Shown: positions 25,868 to 34,043 of the stretch, one piece after another
Numbering within the stretch: position 1 is the stretch's first letter
How the letters are laid out: each line of letters begins with the position of its first letter
Origin: Gemmatimonadales bacterium
Lineage (GTDB): Bacteria; Gemmatimonadota; Gemmatimonadetes; Gemmatimonadales; GWC2-71-9
DNA: 64,000 bases
NCBI GenBank assembly: GCA_036265815.1
Contig: DATAOI010000092.1
Coordinates: 1 to 64,000 of the forward strand
Direction of reading: 5' to 3'
Position numbers and translations under genes: made by a program
Notes under the pieces: model-generated
The model's input: only the letters and a program-made list of their open reading frames with translations
Told to the model about the DNA's origin: nothing
The model's database searches: none

Positions 25868-26490
25868 TTCCCGTGCGGCCCTCCAAGATCATCGGCATCG
25901 GACGGAACTACGCGGCGCACGCGCGCGAGCTGGGCAACGAGGTCCCCGACGTGCCGATCCTGTTCTTCAAGCCCCCCTCCTCCCTCATCGGGCCCGGTGC
26001 CCCCATCCGGCTGCCGCACGTCTCCCGGCAAGTGGAGTTCGAGGCGGAGATCGGCGTCGTCGTAGGCAGCCGGCTTGCGGGGGCCGACGAGGCGGCGGCG
26101 GAGCGGGGGATCGCGGGATACGTTTGCGTGAACGACGTGACCTGTCGCGACCTGCAGAAGCGCGACGGACAGTGGGGGCGGGCCAAGGGCTTCGACAGCT
26201 TCTGCCCGGTGGGTCCGGAGGTCCGGGGCGGCCTCGACTGGCGCGCGTTGGAAGTGATCTGCCGGGTGAACGGGGTGGAACGGCAACGCGCGCCGGCCAC
26301 CGCCATGCAGTTCTCCATACCGTTCCTGCTCTCCTACCTGAGCGGGATCATGACCCTGGAACCGGGCGACCTGATCGCGACCGGCACACCCGCCGGCACC
26401 GGACAGCTGCACGATGGCGACGTCGTGGAGGTGGAGATTCCCGGCGTCGGCATCCTCTCCAACCCCGTCCGCGACGGCGACCACCGATGA
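25864..26490 (+). CDS. Fumarylacetoacetate hydrolase-family protein
   Basis: This 208-residue single-domain FAH-fold enzyme belongs to the group acting as acylpyruvases, oxaloacetate tautomerases/decarboxylases or hydroxyhepta-dienedioate isomerases. Metal-binding acids are visible in V-E-F-E-A-E-I-G-V-V-V and V-N-D-V-T-C-R-D-L-Q. K-G-F-D-S-F-C-P-V-G-P and LEPGDLIATGTPAGTG are typical of the family. Length matches the short members (about 210 residues). It starts at ATG 25864 within the DinG stop (ATGA) and ends in an ATGA overlap with the aminotransferase. Confidence 0.88.
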   Translation: MIPVRPSKIIGIGRNYAAHARELGNEVPDVPILFFKPPSSLIGPGAPIRLPHVSRQVEFEAEIGVVVGSRLAGADEAAAERGIAGYVCVNDVTCRDLQKRDGQWGRAKGFDSFCPVGPEVRGGLDWRALEVICRVNGVERQRAPATAMQFSIPFLLSYLSGIMTLEPGDLIATGTPAGTGQLHDGDVVEVEIPGVGILSNPVRDGDHR

Positions 26491-27683
26491 TCGAGCTGAG
26501 CACCCGCGTGCAGTCTCTTCCCGGCTATCCCCTGGCCCAGATCCCGACCATCAAGCGGCGGCTGATCGAGGCGGGGGTCGACGTGATCGACCTGGGCGCC
26601 GGCGACAACGACGCGCCACCTCCCGCGGTGGCGGTCGAAGCCATGGCCGCGGCGCTGCACGACCCGGCGTTCAGCAAGTATGGGTTCCAGCAGGGACTGC
26701 CCGCATTCCGGCAGGCGGCCTCCCGCTGGATAGAGCGGCGATTTGGCATCCGCTTCGACCCCGCGGCGGAGACGCTGCCGCTGATTGGGTCCAAGGAAGG
26801 TCTCTCGCACCTGCCGTTCGCGGTGGTCGACCCGGGGGACGTCGCCATCGTGCCCGAGCCGGGCTACCAGGCGTATCTCGGGGGCGCGCTGCTGGCGGGA
26901 GCGGAGCCGTACATCGTGCCGCTCAGGCCGGAGAACGGATTCCTCCTCGAGCTGGAGCGGGTGCCCGAGGCAGTCTTGAGACGGGCCAAGCTCGTCTTCC
27001 TCAACTATCCCAACAATCCCACCGCGGCGGTTGCCACGCCGGAGTATCTGGAGCGGGCCGTAGCAGTCTGCCGCAAGCACGGAATCGTGCTGGCCTATGA
27101 CAACGCCTACTGCGATCTGACGTTCGACGGCTACCGCGCGCCCAGCATTTTCGAGATCCCCGGGAGCCGGGACGTGGCCATCGAGTTCTTCTCGCTCTCC
27201 AAGAGCTTCTCGATGGCCGGCTGGCGGCTCGGTTTCGCTGCCGGCAGGCCGGAGCTGATCGGGGCGCTGACACGGGTCAAGTCGTACGTGGACACGGGGC
27301 CGTTCCTGGCCGTTCAGCAGGCGGGCGCGGCCGCGCTCGACCGCGCGGAGGAGCTGGTGGCGCCGATCCGCAGCGAGCTGCAGCGCCGGCGGGATGCGGC
27401 TGTGACCGCGCTCAGGAAGGCCGGGTTTGCCCTGGAAGCGCCCCGGGCCGCGATGTATCTCTGGATCGCGTTGCCGGCGGGCATCGCGTCCGCCGAGTTC
27501 GCCACCCGCGCGCTGGAAGAAACCGGAGCGCTGGTGCTGCCGGGTAGTGCCTTCGGGCCGGCCGGCGAAGGATTCTTCCGGATCGCGCTGACGGTGGGAA
27601 GTGGGCGGCTGGGGAGCGCGGCCGAACGGCTGGGGCGCACGCTCCAGGCCATGTCGCGAGGGGAGCTTGCGACCACCGCCTGA
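26487..27683 (+). CDS. PLP-dependent aminotransferase, class I/II (DapL-like)
   Basis: The 398-residue fold-type I aminotransferase has the PLP lysine in S-L-S-K-S-F-S-M-A-G-W-R-L-G-F. The N-Y-P-N-N-P-T motif, the D-N-A-Y motif and the C-terminal Arg in F-F-R-I-A-L are also present. The opening L-P-G-Y-P-L-A-Q-I and D-L-G-A-G-D-N-D resemble LL-diaminopimelate aminotransferase-like and related amino-acid aminotransferases. Substrate cannot be fixed from sequence; lysine/peptidoglycan precursor synthesis is one option. Overlaps the FAH gene by four bases. Confidence 0.85.
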   Translation: MIELSTRVQSLPGYPLAQIPTIKRRLIEAGVDVIDLGAGDNDAPPPAVAVEAMAAALHDPAFSKYGFQQGLPAFRQAASRWIERRFGIRFDPAAETLPLIGSKEGLSHLPFAVVDPGDVAIVPEPGYQAYLGGALLAGAEPYIVPLRPENGFLLELERVPEAVLRRAKLVFLNYPNNPTAAVATPEYLERAVAVCRKHGIVLAYDNAYCDLTFDGYRAPSIFEIPGSRDVAIEFFSLSKSFSMAGWRLGFAAGRPELIGALTRVKSYVDTGPFLAVQQAGAAALDRAEELVAPIRSELQRRRDAAVTALRKAGFALEAPRAAMYLWIALPAGIASAEFATRALEETGALVLPGSAFGPAGEGFFRIALTVGSGRLGSAAERLGRTLQAMSRGELATTA

Positions 27684-28542
27684 GCTCCGACTGCCGCGCG
27701 CACCACGCTGGCCGGCCCTGGCGATTGTCGCCAGCGTGCTGGTGCACAGCCTGCTGCTATTCGGCTGGATCGAGGGGCGGGAGCCGGTGCTTCCCCACCG
27801 GCCGGGTGCACTGATCGTGCTGCTGCCGCCGGCGGAGGGCCGGCTGGTGGTGCCGATGCCGTATCGAGTCCCCAACCCGGTCGGTCCGGCCGGGCGTGGG
27901 ACGGCGGGCCCGCGGCCAGTCCGGCCCGCGCTCCCGCGCCGGCAAGCGGAAGTCATCGCCGCCTTGCCGGAGCCAGAACGGAAACCTTCGCCGGTGCGGA
28001 CCGATACCGGCAGCACGCCGGTGGCACGGCGCCGGCCGACTGTCGGCCTGATCGGCCCAGAGCTGGCGCAGGGCCGTCTCTGGGTGCGTCCGTTGCCACT
28101 GCCACCCAAGGAGCTGGCCCAGCGACTCACCAAAAGCCACGCCCAGCTGGTTGACAGCGCGGTCACGGCCATCGTGCAGGCGTACCTGGATTCCATCGCG
28201 GCCGATCCCGCCTCGCGCAACGCGGCGCTTCCGAGCTGGACCAAGGAGATCGCCGGCAAGAAGTTCGGCGTCGACAGCAAGAACATCTACATCGCCGGGC
28301 TCAAGATCCCGGCGGCGGTGCTGGCGCTGCTTCCGATTCCCGCTGGGAACATCGACCAGAACCGGGCCTACAATCATCTGATGGACATGCGGGCCGATCT
28401 GCAGTACGCGGCCCAGCGCTCGGCCAACATGGAGGAGTTCAAGGAGACGATCCGGGAGATCCGGCTGCGGAAAGAGCGGGAGGAGGAGTTCCAGCGGAAT
28501 CAGCGGACGGCGCCGCCACCGGACACGGCGGCGACCCCATGA
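27667..28542 (+). CDS. Membrane-anchored Pro/Arg-rich protein of unknown function
   Basis: The protein of about 291 residues has one N-terminal membrane segment (LAIVASVLVHSLLLFGW), like the anchor of TonB-type proteins. A Pro/Arg-rich extended stretch (about 40-135) is followed by a helical C-terminal domain with A-Q-R-L-T-K-S-H-A-Q-L-V-D-S-A-V and a charged tail (R-K-E-R-E-E-E-F-Q-R-N-Q). The layout suggests a periplasm-spanning linker. No TonB signature (YP motif) is visible, so I do not call it TonB. The TTG at 27667 sits behind GAGGGGAG and overlaps the aminotransferase end by 17 bases; the start is uncertain. Confidence 0.55.
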   Translation: MRPPPELRLPRAPRWPALAIVASVLVHSLLLFGWIEGREPVLPHRPGALIVLLPPAEGRLVVPMPYRVPNPVGPAGRGTAGPRPVRPALPRRQAEVIAALPEPERKPSPVRTDTGSTPVARRRPTVGLIGPELAQGRLWVRPLPLPPKELAQRLTKSHAQLVDSAVTAIVQAYLDSIAADPASRNAALPSWTKEIAGKKFGVDSKNIYIAGLKIPAAVLALLPIPAGNIDQNRAYNHLMDMRADLQYAAQRSANMEEFKETIREIRLRKEREEEFQRNQRTAPPPDTAATP

Positions 28543-28567
28543 CCGTTCCTGGAAGGGAAGCACACGC

Positions 28568-29011
28568 ATGAAGCTGGTGGATACCGAGGAGACCGTGGTG
28601 CTGGTGACGGGCACCTCCGTGAGCTCCGAGGAGCGCGACCGGCCCCTCGCCTATCGGCTCAAGGCCGAGATCGACCAACGAGGGGCGGGGCACGCCTACC
28701 GCCGCGCGGTGGTCGTCGGCGATCTCTGGTACCTCGACAACCGCATCTTCCAGCTCAATCCGACCATCGCCATCGGCGGGCCGGGGGCGAACGGGGTGGC
28801 ACAGGAGTTCTCCGGTGTGCTGCCCACGGTCTACAACGACGAGGAGCAGGTCTTCGTGCAGATCGATTTCGAGGGCGAGCTCAAGCGGGCAGCGCTCTGG
28901 GGCGTGAACGCCGGATTCACCGCCACGGCCGTGGACGTGTTCACCACCCGGGGGTATCTGGACGATCTGCTCGGCCGCATCTGGCGGTTTCGGGTGGGGA
29001 CGTTCGTCTAG
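28568..29011 (+). CDS. Conserved hypothetical protein
   Basis: This 147-residue, probably cytoplasmic protein has no signal or membrane segment. It shows alternating strands and helices (E-T-V-V-L-V-T-G-T-S-V at the start, R-R-A-V-V-V-G-D-L-W-Y-L-D in the middle, and F-V-Q-I-D-F-E-G-E-L). The N-terminal V-L-V-T-G-T-S plus A-V-V-V-G-D-L could be a nucleotide-type fold, but no P-loop motif is complete. A good ribosome-binding site (GGAAGGGAAG) precedes the ATG. It ends the long plus-strand operon and overlaps the convergent gene by four bases. Confidence 0.6.
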   Translation: MKLVDTEETVVLVTGTSVSSEERDRPLAYRLKAEIDQRGAGHAYRRAVVVGDLWYLDNRIFQLNPTIAIGGPGANGVAQEFSGVLPTVYNDEEQVFVQIDFEGELKRAALWGVNAGFTATAVDVFTTRGYLDDLLGRIWRFRVGTFV

Positions 29012-29586
29012 AGGCCCAGCAGGTCCGCCAGCGCCCGGTCGATCAGCTCCGACGTCTCTCCATCGATGATCTTGCGCAGCACGTCCACCGCCTCGAGCGG
29101 CAGACTCTCGGGGTGGATCCGGTCGCGGTCGTAGCGGACGATGTTGCCCAGCGGAATCGGCGCGACCTGCGGATCATCCCCACTCTCCTCTCCATCGACA
29201 TCCTCGTCCGCGATCGATGCTTCGTAGCTCGAACCCGGCACGCTGGCCGACCAGGGCTCCTCCGCCTCATCGTCGGTCTCGGGAAGTGGTACCATGGCGT
29301 ACAGCTGACATTGCAGACCGGGCGGAGCGGTCCGGGCCACCAGCACGACTTGCACTGGCTCATCGAAGATCCCGAGCTCGTAGATCTGGGCCCAGGCCTC
29401 CGGGGGCATGACCGAGCGCGAGATGAGGCGGCCGTTCCGGAAACACCCCATGCACACCATCCCGTCCGGCACCCGCTCGTCATTGACCAGCTGCACGCTG
29501 AGCGGGACCGGCCGCTCGGTGGCCGCAATCGCCGCCGGGGAGGGCGTAGAGTCGGGTTCGGTGGGTTCCGGCAGGTCAGGATTCAT
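29008..29586 (-). CDS. Acidic hypothetical protein
   Basis: The 192-residue, strongly acidic protein has a folded middle part (V-P-L-S-V-Q-L-V-N-D-E-R-V-P-D-G, then M-V-C-M-G-C-F-R-N-G-R) containing a Cys-x2-Cys pair. An acidic linker (A-D-E-D-V-D-G-E-E-S-G-D-D) and a helical tail follow (VDVLRKIIDGETSELIDRAL). I do not recognise a family. It is last in the minus-strand group with the CapA-like gene, about 60 bases away. The stop overlaps the stop of the convergent plus gene. Confidence 0.55.
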   Translation of the reverse strand: MNPDLPEPTEPDSTPSPAAIAATERPVPLSVQLVNDERVPDGMVCMGCFRNGRLISRSVMPPEAWAQIYELGIFDEPVQVVLVARTAPPGLQCQLYAMVPLPETDDEAEEPWSASVPGSSYEASIADEDVDGEESGDDPQVAPIPLGNIVRYDRDRIHPESLPLEAVDVLRKIIDGETSELIDRALADLLGL

Positions 29587-29645
29587 TGAGAATCAGTAGA
29601 GCAGTCCCTTCGGCTGGGCAAGCTCGTTGGAGCCCGTGAGGCCCG

Positions 29646-30860
29646 TCACTCCAGCGAAATCTTGCCGTCCGGCGCCAGACGCGCACCAGCATCTCCGAAA
29701 TCCTCGGCGGAGAGCTGGCGGAGGAGCTCCAGCGCCCGGCCGTCGGGGTCGGGAGCCGGTCCCTGCCGGGGGAACTGGCGCATCGGCACGAACCGGGCGC
29801 CACTCAGCCGGCGATCCGGGGCGTACTCCAGCTGCAGCACACCGGTGATTCCCAGCGGCCCGGCCAGGCTGAAGCCTCGGTAGGTCAGGAAATTCCCCAG
29901 CGAGTAGACGATCGGTTTCCCTCGATAGAGCTCGATGCCGCGGAGCACGTGCGGTCCGTGGCCCACCACCCCGTCAGCTCCGGCATCGATCACCGCGTGG
30001 GCCCACCGCCGCAACTCGCCGCGCGGCTCATGTCCCAGCGACTCGGCCTGCTCCGGCGTGTGAACGGCTCGGATTCCTTCGCTCCCGCCATGGAAGGTGA
30101 CAAGGAGCAGGTCCACCAGCGGGCGCAGCGAATCGATCACCGCGGTGCTGCGCTGGATGTCCAGCAGATCGTAGGCGAACGGGTAGGTGCTGAAGCCGAT
30201 CAGCCCGACGATCGTGAGGCTGTCCCCTCGTCGGACGCTGTCGATGGCGATGCGTCCGATGGGACCGTAGAAATCGATTCCGAGGCTGTCGAGCAGCGCC
30301 TCGGTCGACACCCGTCCGGCCGGGCCATAGTCGTTGGCGTGGTTGTTCGCCAGGTTGAGATGGGTGAAGCCCGCCTCCCGCAATCGGGGGGCGAGTGCCG
30401 TGGGAGTGCGGAAGGCGAAGCAGCCGGCCTCATCCGAGGTGCTGTCGATGGGCGCCGGCAGGTGCCGCCGCCGGCGACGGCGGAGCTCCCGCTCGCGGCG
30501 GGCGATGCGCTCGCGGAGCCACTCGCACTTGACCGATGATCCGGTGTCCGCCAGTACTCCTTCGAAGTTTCCCACCACCAGGTCGCCGACCAGCGACGGG
30601 CGGGCCCGGTCGAGGAGACCGCGCCCCTCATCCGGCGGCACCCCGTCGGAGAACGTGCTGGTGCCGAGGTTGATGTCCCCGACGAAGGCGAGGCGAACCG
30701 GGGCGTAGAGCCGGGCCGGAGGCCCCGGCGCGAGAGGTGCCGCGGGCGCCGGCGGCGGAGGTGTGGTGGTGTCGGGAAGAGGGCGCGGTGGGGATGGCGG
30801 CGGGGCGCGGCCACAGGCCGCCGCTGCCGCCAGGATCGCCAGCCGGCCCACTCGCCGCAT
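29646..30860 (-). CDS. CapA/PgsA-family metallophosphatase-fold lipoprotein
   Basis: The 404-residue lipoprotein (acceptor Cys16) has a Pro-rich spacer and then a CapA (PGA_cap) domain from about residue 55. Family motifs are F-V-G-D-I-N-L-G, V-V-G-N-F-E-G-V, LNLANNHANDYG, T-F-H-G-G, and DGVVGHGPHVLRG; these hold the Asp, Asn and His residues expected to bind metals. PgsA/CapA takes part in poly-gamma-glutamate capsule export, but many bacterial members have unknown substrates, and no pgsB/C genes are here. An unusual run of Arg residues (R-R-R-R-R-R-H) lies near residue 130. Its ATG overlaps the gltX stop (ATGA). Confidence 0.83.
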   Translation of the reverse strand: MRRVGRLAILAAAAACGRAPPPSPPRPLPDTTTPPPPAPAAPLAPGPPARLYAPVRLAFVGDINLGTSTFSDGVPPDEGRGLLDRARPSLVGDLVVGNFEGVLADTGSSVKCEWLRERIARRERELRRRRRRHLPAPIDSTSDEAGCFAFRTPTALAPRLREAGFTHLNLANNHANDYGPAGRVSTEALLDSLGIDFYGPIGRIAIDSVRRGDSLTIVGLIGFSTYPFAYDLLDIQRSTAVIDSLRPLVDLLLVTFHGGSEGIRAVHTPEQAESLGHEPRGELRRWAHAVIDAGADGVVGHGPHVLRGIELYRGKPIVYSLGNFLTYRGFSLAGPLGITGVLQLEYAPDRRLSGARFVPMRQFPRQGPAPDPDGRALELLRQLSAEDFGDAGARLAPDGKISLE

Positions 30861-32305
30861 CAGGCCGCGGACTGGGGGTTGCTCCAGCGCCGGGCGACGG
30901 CGCGCATGCGCTCGATGGCCCGCTGGCGGCCGACCACGGCCAGGAGCTCGTTCACTGGCTCGGAGACGGTCGAGCCGGTGAGGGCCACCCGGATCGGCTG
31001 CATCGTGTCACCCAGCTTGAACCCGTGCGCTTCGGCCACGCTCTTGAGACACTCCACGATGCGCTCCGGCGCCCAACCATTGGCGGGGAGCTGCTCCAGG
31101 GCGCTCGCCGCGGTCTCCAGGTTCGCCGCGAAGGCAGGCCCCATCTTCCGGATCAGCGCCTCACCCTTGGCATCGAGCGGCGCGCGCGCCGGATCGAGCC
31201 GCACTGCGATCTGCTCCGCGACATGAATGATGGTCCGGGAACGGGCCTTCACGGCGTCGATGAGCGGCGCGAGATCCCCGCCGCCGGGATTCACCCCGAT
31301 GTGCTCCAGTTGCCGGCGAACCGCGGGGACGAGCTCTTCGGCGGGAAGCGCGGAGAGATACTGGCCGTTCATCCACTCGAGCTTCGTGGTATCGAAGACG
31401 GCGGCCTTCTTCTGGATCCCCTCCAGGGTGAAGAGGCGGATCATCTCCTCCCCGGCCACGATCTCGCGATCACCGCCGGGCGACCAGCCGAGCAGCGCCA
31501 GGAAGTTGCGCATCGCCGCGGGGAGGATCCCCTGTTTCTGGTAGTCGCCCACGGCGGTGGCGCCGTGGCGCTTGGACAGCTTCTTCCCGTCGGCGCCGAG
31601 GATCATGGGGACATGGGCGAAGACCGGGAGCGGGTGACCGAGGGCCCGGTACAGGGCGATCTGTTTGGGCGTGTTGGAGATGTGGTCGTCGCCCCGAATC
31701 ACGTGAGTGATGTCCATGGCGATGTCGTCGCTCACCACGGCCAGATTGTAGATCGCGCTGTGGTCGCTCCGGAGAATGACGAAATCGTCGAGGTCCCGAC
31801 CCTGGAAGCTGATCCGCCCGTGTACCGCATCGTCCCAGGCGATCTCCTCGTCCTGCAGCAGGAAGCGAATGGTCGAGGGTGTGCCCGCGCGGATGCGGGC
31901 TTCGATTTCCGCGGGGGCGAGCCGGAGGCAGCGGCGGTCGTAGCGAAAGGCGGCACCGGCCGCTGCGGCCGCGGCGCGCTGCGCGTCCAGCTCCTCCCGG
32001 GTACAGAAGCAGCGATACGCCTTGCCTTCGGCCAGCAGGCGCTCGGCGCTGGCCTGGTGGCGGGCGGCGTACTCGCCCTGGAAGAGCGGGCCTTCGTCCC
32101 AGGTGATCCCGAGCCAGGTCAGCCCCTCCAGGATCACACGGGTGTGCTCCTCGGTGCTCCGCTCCCGATCGGTGTCTTCGATCCGCAGGATCAGGGTGCC
32201 AGCCGTGTGCCGAGCGAAGAGCCAGTTGAACAGCGCGGTGCGGGCGCCACCGACGTGGAGATAGCCGGTGGGGGACGGGGCGAAGCGAACGCGCGGTGAG
32301 CTCAT
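30860..32305 (-). CDS. gltX: Glutamyl-tRNA synthetase
   Basis: This 481-residue class I aminoacyl-tRNA synthetase charges tRNA-Glu. The HIGH-type motif is PSPTGYLHVGG at 9-19 and the KMSKS-type motif is K-K-L-S-K-R-H-G. The RIEDTDRERS segment and C-terminal anticodon-binding helical domain are normal. The ATG at 32305 is chosen because V-R-F-A-P-S-P-T-G follows within five residues, and AGGA lies just upstream; the frame from 32356 would run through a hairpin. It is downstream of tRNA-Ser on the same strand with a strong hairpin between. Confidence 0.97.
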   Translation of the reverse strand: MSSPRVRFAPSPTGYLHVGGARTALFNWLFARHTAGTLILRIEDTDRERSTEEHTRVILEGLTWLGITWDEGPLFQGEYAARHQASAERLLAEGKAYRCFCTREELDAQRAAAAAAGAAFRYDRRCLRLAPAEIEARIRAGTPSTIRFLLQDEEIAWDDAVHGRISFQGRDLDDFVILRSDHSAIYNLAVVSDDIAMDITHVIRGDDHISNTPKQIALYRALGHPLPVFAHVPMILGADGKKLSKRHGATAVGDYQKQGILPAAMRNFLALLGWSPGGDREIVAGEEMIRLFTLEGIQKKAAVFDTTKLEWMNGQYLSALPAEELVPAVRRQLEHIGVNPGGGDLAPLIDAVKARSRTIIHVAEQIAVRLDPARAPLDAKGEALIRKMGPAFAANLETAASALEQLPANGWAPERIVECLKSVAEAHGFKLGDTMQPIRVALTGSTVSEPVNELLAVVGRQRAIERMRAVARRWSNPQSAA

Positions 32306-32323
32306 GGGTCCTGGGCGAAGCGT

Positions 32324-32361
32324 CAAAGGTGAAAGGTGAGAGGACTCACCTTTCACCTTTG
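32324..32361 (-). terminator. Perfect hairpin between tRNA-Ser and gltX
   Basis: A perfect 17-bp stem (32324-32340 with 32345-32361) has a four-base loop. It starts 11 bases after the tRNA 3' end and ends 18 bases before the gltX ATG. On the minus strand it is followed by TTTGACG, a weak T-tract. It could be the tRNA terminator, a processing signal or a gltX leader attenuator. Confidence 0.7.
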
Positions 32362-32372
32362 GTGGGCTGGGA

Positions 32373-32462
<90 letters not shown>

Positions 32463-32589
32463 AGCGAGGCTGGAAAATCGTGGGTGGCGCGGAGATAGGC
32501 AAGGGCTGGTTGCTCAAACCGTACCCCCCGTCCGCTCCCCAGGATCAACCGTGTCCGCGAGCTGGGGAAGGGGTCGGGGTGAGCCACGT

Positions 32590-33312
32590 CTACCCCACGC
32601 TGGTCAACCACGCCGCCACGGTCAGCCACGCGCCCGTTCCGCTGAGCGCAAGCCGGATGACCTGTGAGGCCAGGATTGCCAGGCCACCCCAGACGTACAC
32701 CGGGTGCACCTTACGTCGGGTGATGAAATCGTACAGCACGCCCGTCAGTATCAGGAGATCCACCACCCCGAAGTAGAACGGCGGCCCCGCCGCGGCGAGC
32801 GCCGTCGGGAGCCGCGCGACGGCCGCCGCAAGCAGGCTGATCGTCGCCAGCAGCATGAGGCGCTTGTGCGTCTCCGGCCGGCGACGGTACCATACCGCGG
32901 CGGCAACCAGGGGTGCGAAGACCAGCATGTCGAACAGTGGGATGATCAGAAAGACGAGAGGCGGAATGCCCGGCGGCGCCCGCCCCTCGCGCGCATTCCC
33001 AATGGCCAGAACAGTGCCCAATACGACCATCCCCACCGCCAGTATGACGCCCGCAACGCCAAGCCGGCGATGAATGTACGTCCGGCCGGCGGCGACCAGG
33101 GTCGTCTGCGCCACGAACAGCAGAATCCAGGCGGAGAAGGCGACACCGTGCACAATCCGCAGCGGCGTCAGGGCCGGGCCGTGCAACCAGGGCGAGAGGT
33201 AGAAGGTGCGGTAGAAGCCGGCGAAGACGATCGCGGCGATCAGGAGCGACATGCCACTGTAGAAACGGTGGTGCCGGCGACGGACCAGCGGTGCGGGCAG
33301 GCTGACGGCCAT
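32590..33312 (-). CDS. Polytopic membrane protein of unknown function
   Basis: The 240-residue protein has about seven hydrophobic segments, starting with SLLIAAIVFAGFYRTFYL and including I-L-L-F-V-A-Q-T-T-L-V-A-A-G, LAVGMVVLGTVLAIG, LLATISLLAAAVARLP and VYVWGGLAILASQVI. Conserved polar sites within or next to the segments are H-G-V-A-F-S-A-W, Y-I-H-R-R-L-G and T-H-K-R-L-M-L-L. The last two pattern as a His/Arg pair found in small haem-like or DUF2306-type membrane proteins; that link is weak. The ATG at 33312 was chosen over the longer frame to 33540, whose extra part crosses an inverted repeat. Confidence 0.7.
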   Translation of the reverse strand: MAVSLPAPLVRRRHHRFYSGMSLLIAAIVFAGFYRTFYLSPWLHGPALTPLRIVHGVAFSAWILLFVAQTTLVAAGRTYIHRRLGVAGVILAVGMVVLGTVLAIGNAREGRAPPGIPPLVFLIIPLFDMLVFAPLVAAAVWYRRRPETHKRLMLLATISLLAAAVARLPTALAAAGPPFYFGVVDLLILTGVLYDFITRRKVHPVYVWGGLAILASQVIRLALSGTGAWLTVAAWLTSVG

Positions 33313-33372
33313 AGAACGCCTTGAGGGCGGAGTGCCGATGGGTGAGGTGATCCGGCAGAATATGTGTCGCGG

Positions 33373-33413
33373 TATATGCAGGCGCCAGAGTAGGCCACTG
33401 GCGCCTGCATATA
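33373..33413. repeat. Perfect 16-bp inverted repeat
   Basis: TATATGCAGGCGCCAG (33373-33388) and its exact complement (33398-33413) flank a nine-base spacer. It lies in the gap between the leftward membrane-protein gene and a rightward small ORF. No T-tract follows, so an operator, a structured leader or the relic of a mobile element is more likely than a terminator. Confidence 0.75.
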
Positions 33414-33443
33414 TCGATACCAGATTCCAGGCGAGTCCACCCG

Positions 33444-33477
33444 CTGCGGAATGCCCCATGGCAGACTGATTCCGCAG
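33444..33477. repeat. 9-bp inverted repeat
   Basis: CTGCGGAAT (33444-33452) and ATTCCGCAG (33469-33477) are separated by 16 bases and end 15 bases before the start of the 45-residue ORF at 33493. The spacing suits a dimeric regulator site or a hairpin near the ribosome-binding site. Confidence 0.5.
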
Positions 33478-33492
33478 ACCATAAGTTGAGAC

Positions 33493-33630
33493 ATGCAGAC
33501 CATCCCGCTCCGCTACGTAATCGGCGGCCTCATCGGCCACCAGGGCATTGTACTCGCCCTCGGGGCTGCCCTCACGGTCGTCTGGCTGGTCGCCGCCCTC
33601 GTCACCGCCATCCGACGCAAGGCTAAGTGA
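33493..33630 (+). CDS. Small single-span membrane protein, 45 residues
   Basis: This ORF encodes a short protein with one membrane segment (LALGAALTVVWLVAALVTAI) and a basic C-terminal tail (R-R-K-A-K), so the N-terminus should face out. The TGA overlaps the ATG of the next gene (TGATG), which supports real translation. The ribosome-binding site is weak. Function is unknown. Confidence 0.5.
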   Translation: MQTIPLRYVIGGLIGHQGIVLALGAALTVVWLVAALVTAIRRKAK

Positions 33631-33917
33631 TGACAGTACGGGTACTGCAGCGGCCGACCGCCGAGGAGCTCAAGATCCTGAAAGCGGTTCGGGAGACCAC
33701 CTTCCACCCGTTCTTCCCAACTGGTCGGAGCATCGCTGAGGCGGAGGCGTTCGACGTGCGTGTGGAATTGTTGAAGCGGATGCAGCAAGAAGGATGGATC
33801 GAGCTCGAGGTCTCGCCGTCCAGATCGCTGGTGGGGGGCTATCAGCGAAAGTATCGGGCAGCTCTGGCGCGCTGCACGGATCTCGGGCGGGAAGGGCTCA
33901 AGTCCTTTGGGGAGTGA
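33630..33917 (+). CDS. Small hypothetical protein, possible winged-helix fold
   Basis: The 95-residue cytoplasmic protein is coupled to the preceding ORF by TGATG. Helices (A-E-E-L-K-I-L-K-A-V-R, then DVRVELLKRMQQEGWIELEV) followed by strands and a Tyr/Arg-rich stretch (G-G-Y-Q-R-K-Y-R-A-A-L) resemble a winged-helix layout, with K-R-M-Q-Q-E-G-W-I-E-L as the wing lead-in. The resemblance is only by pattern. With the membrane peptide upstream it might form a two-gene unit. Confidence 0.5.
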   Translation: MTVRVLQRPTAEELKILKAVRETTFHPFFPTGRSIAEAEAFDVRVELLKRMQQEGWIELEVSPSRSLVGGYQRKYRAALARCTDLGREGLKSFGE

Positions 33918-34043
33918 GCCCACGCAGGCGCTGCCTCCGGACGCGAGAATGAACCGGGGCCGGATCATCTCTATCGCAGGGAAGCATCGAGCGGTACTTT
34001 CGTGCTGCGGTTTGGGTTCTCTCCCCGAACATGTGAGGCTGCT

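Noticed and set aside
30737-32299. A 520-codon plus-strand frame opposite gltX
   Set aside because: It covers the gltX coding region antisense, with no recognisable domain; gltX is unmistakable.
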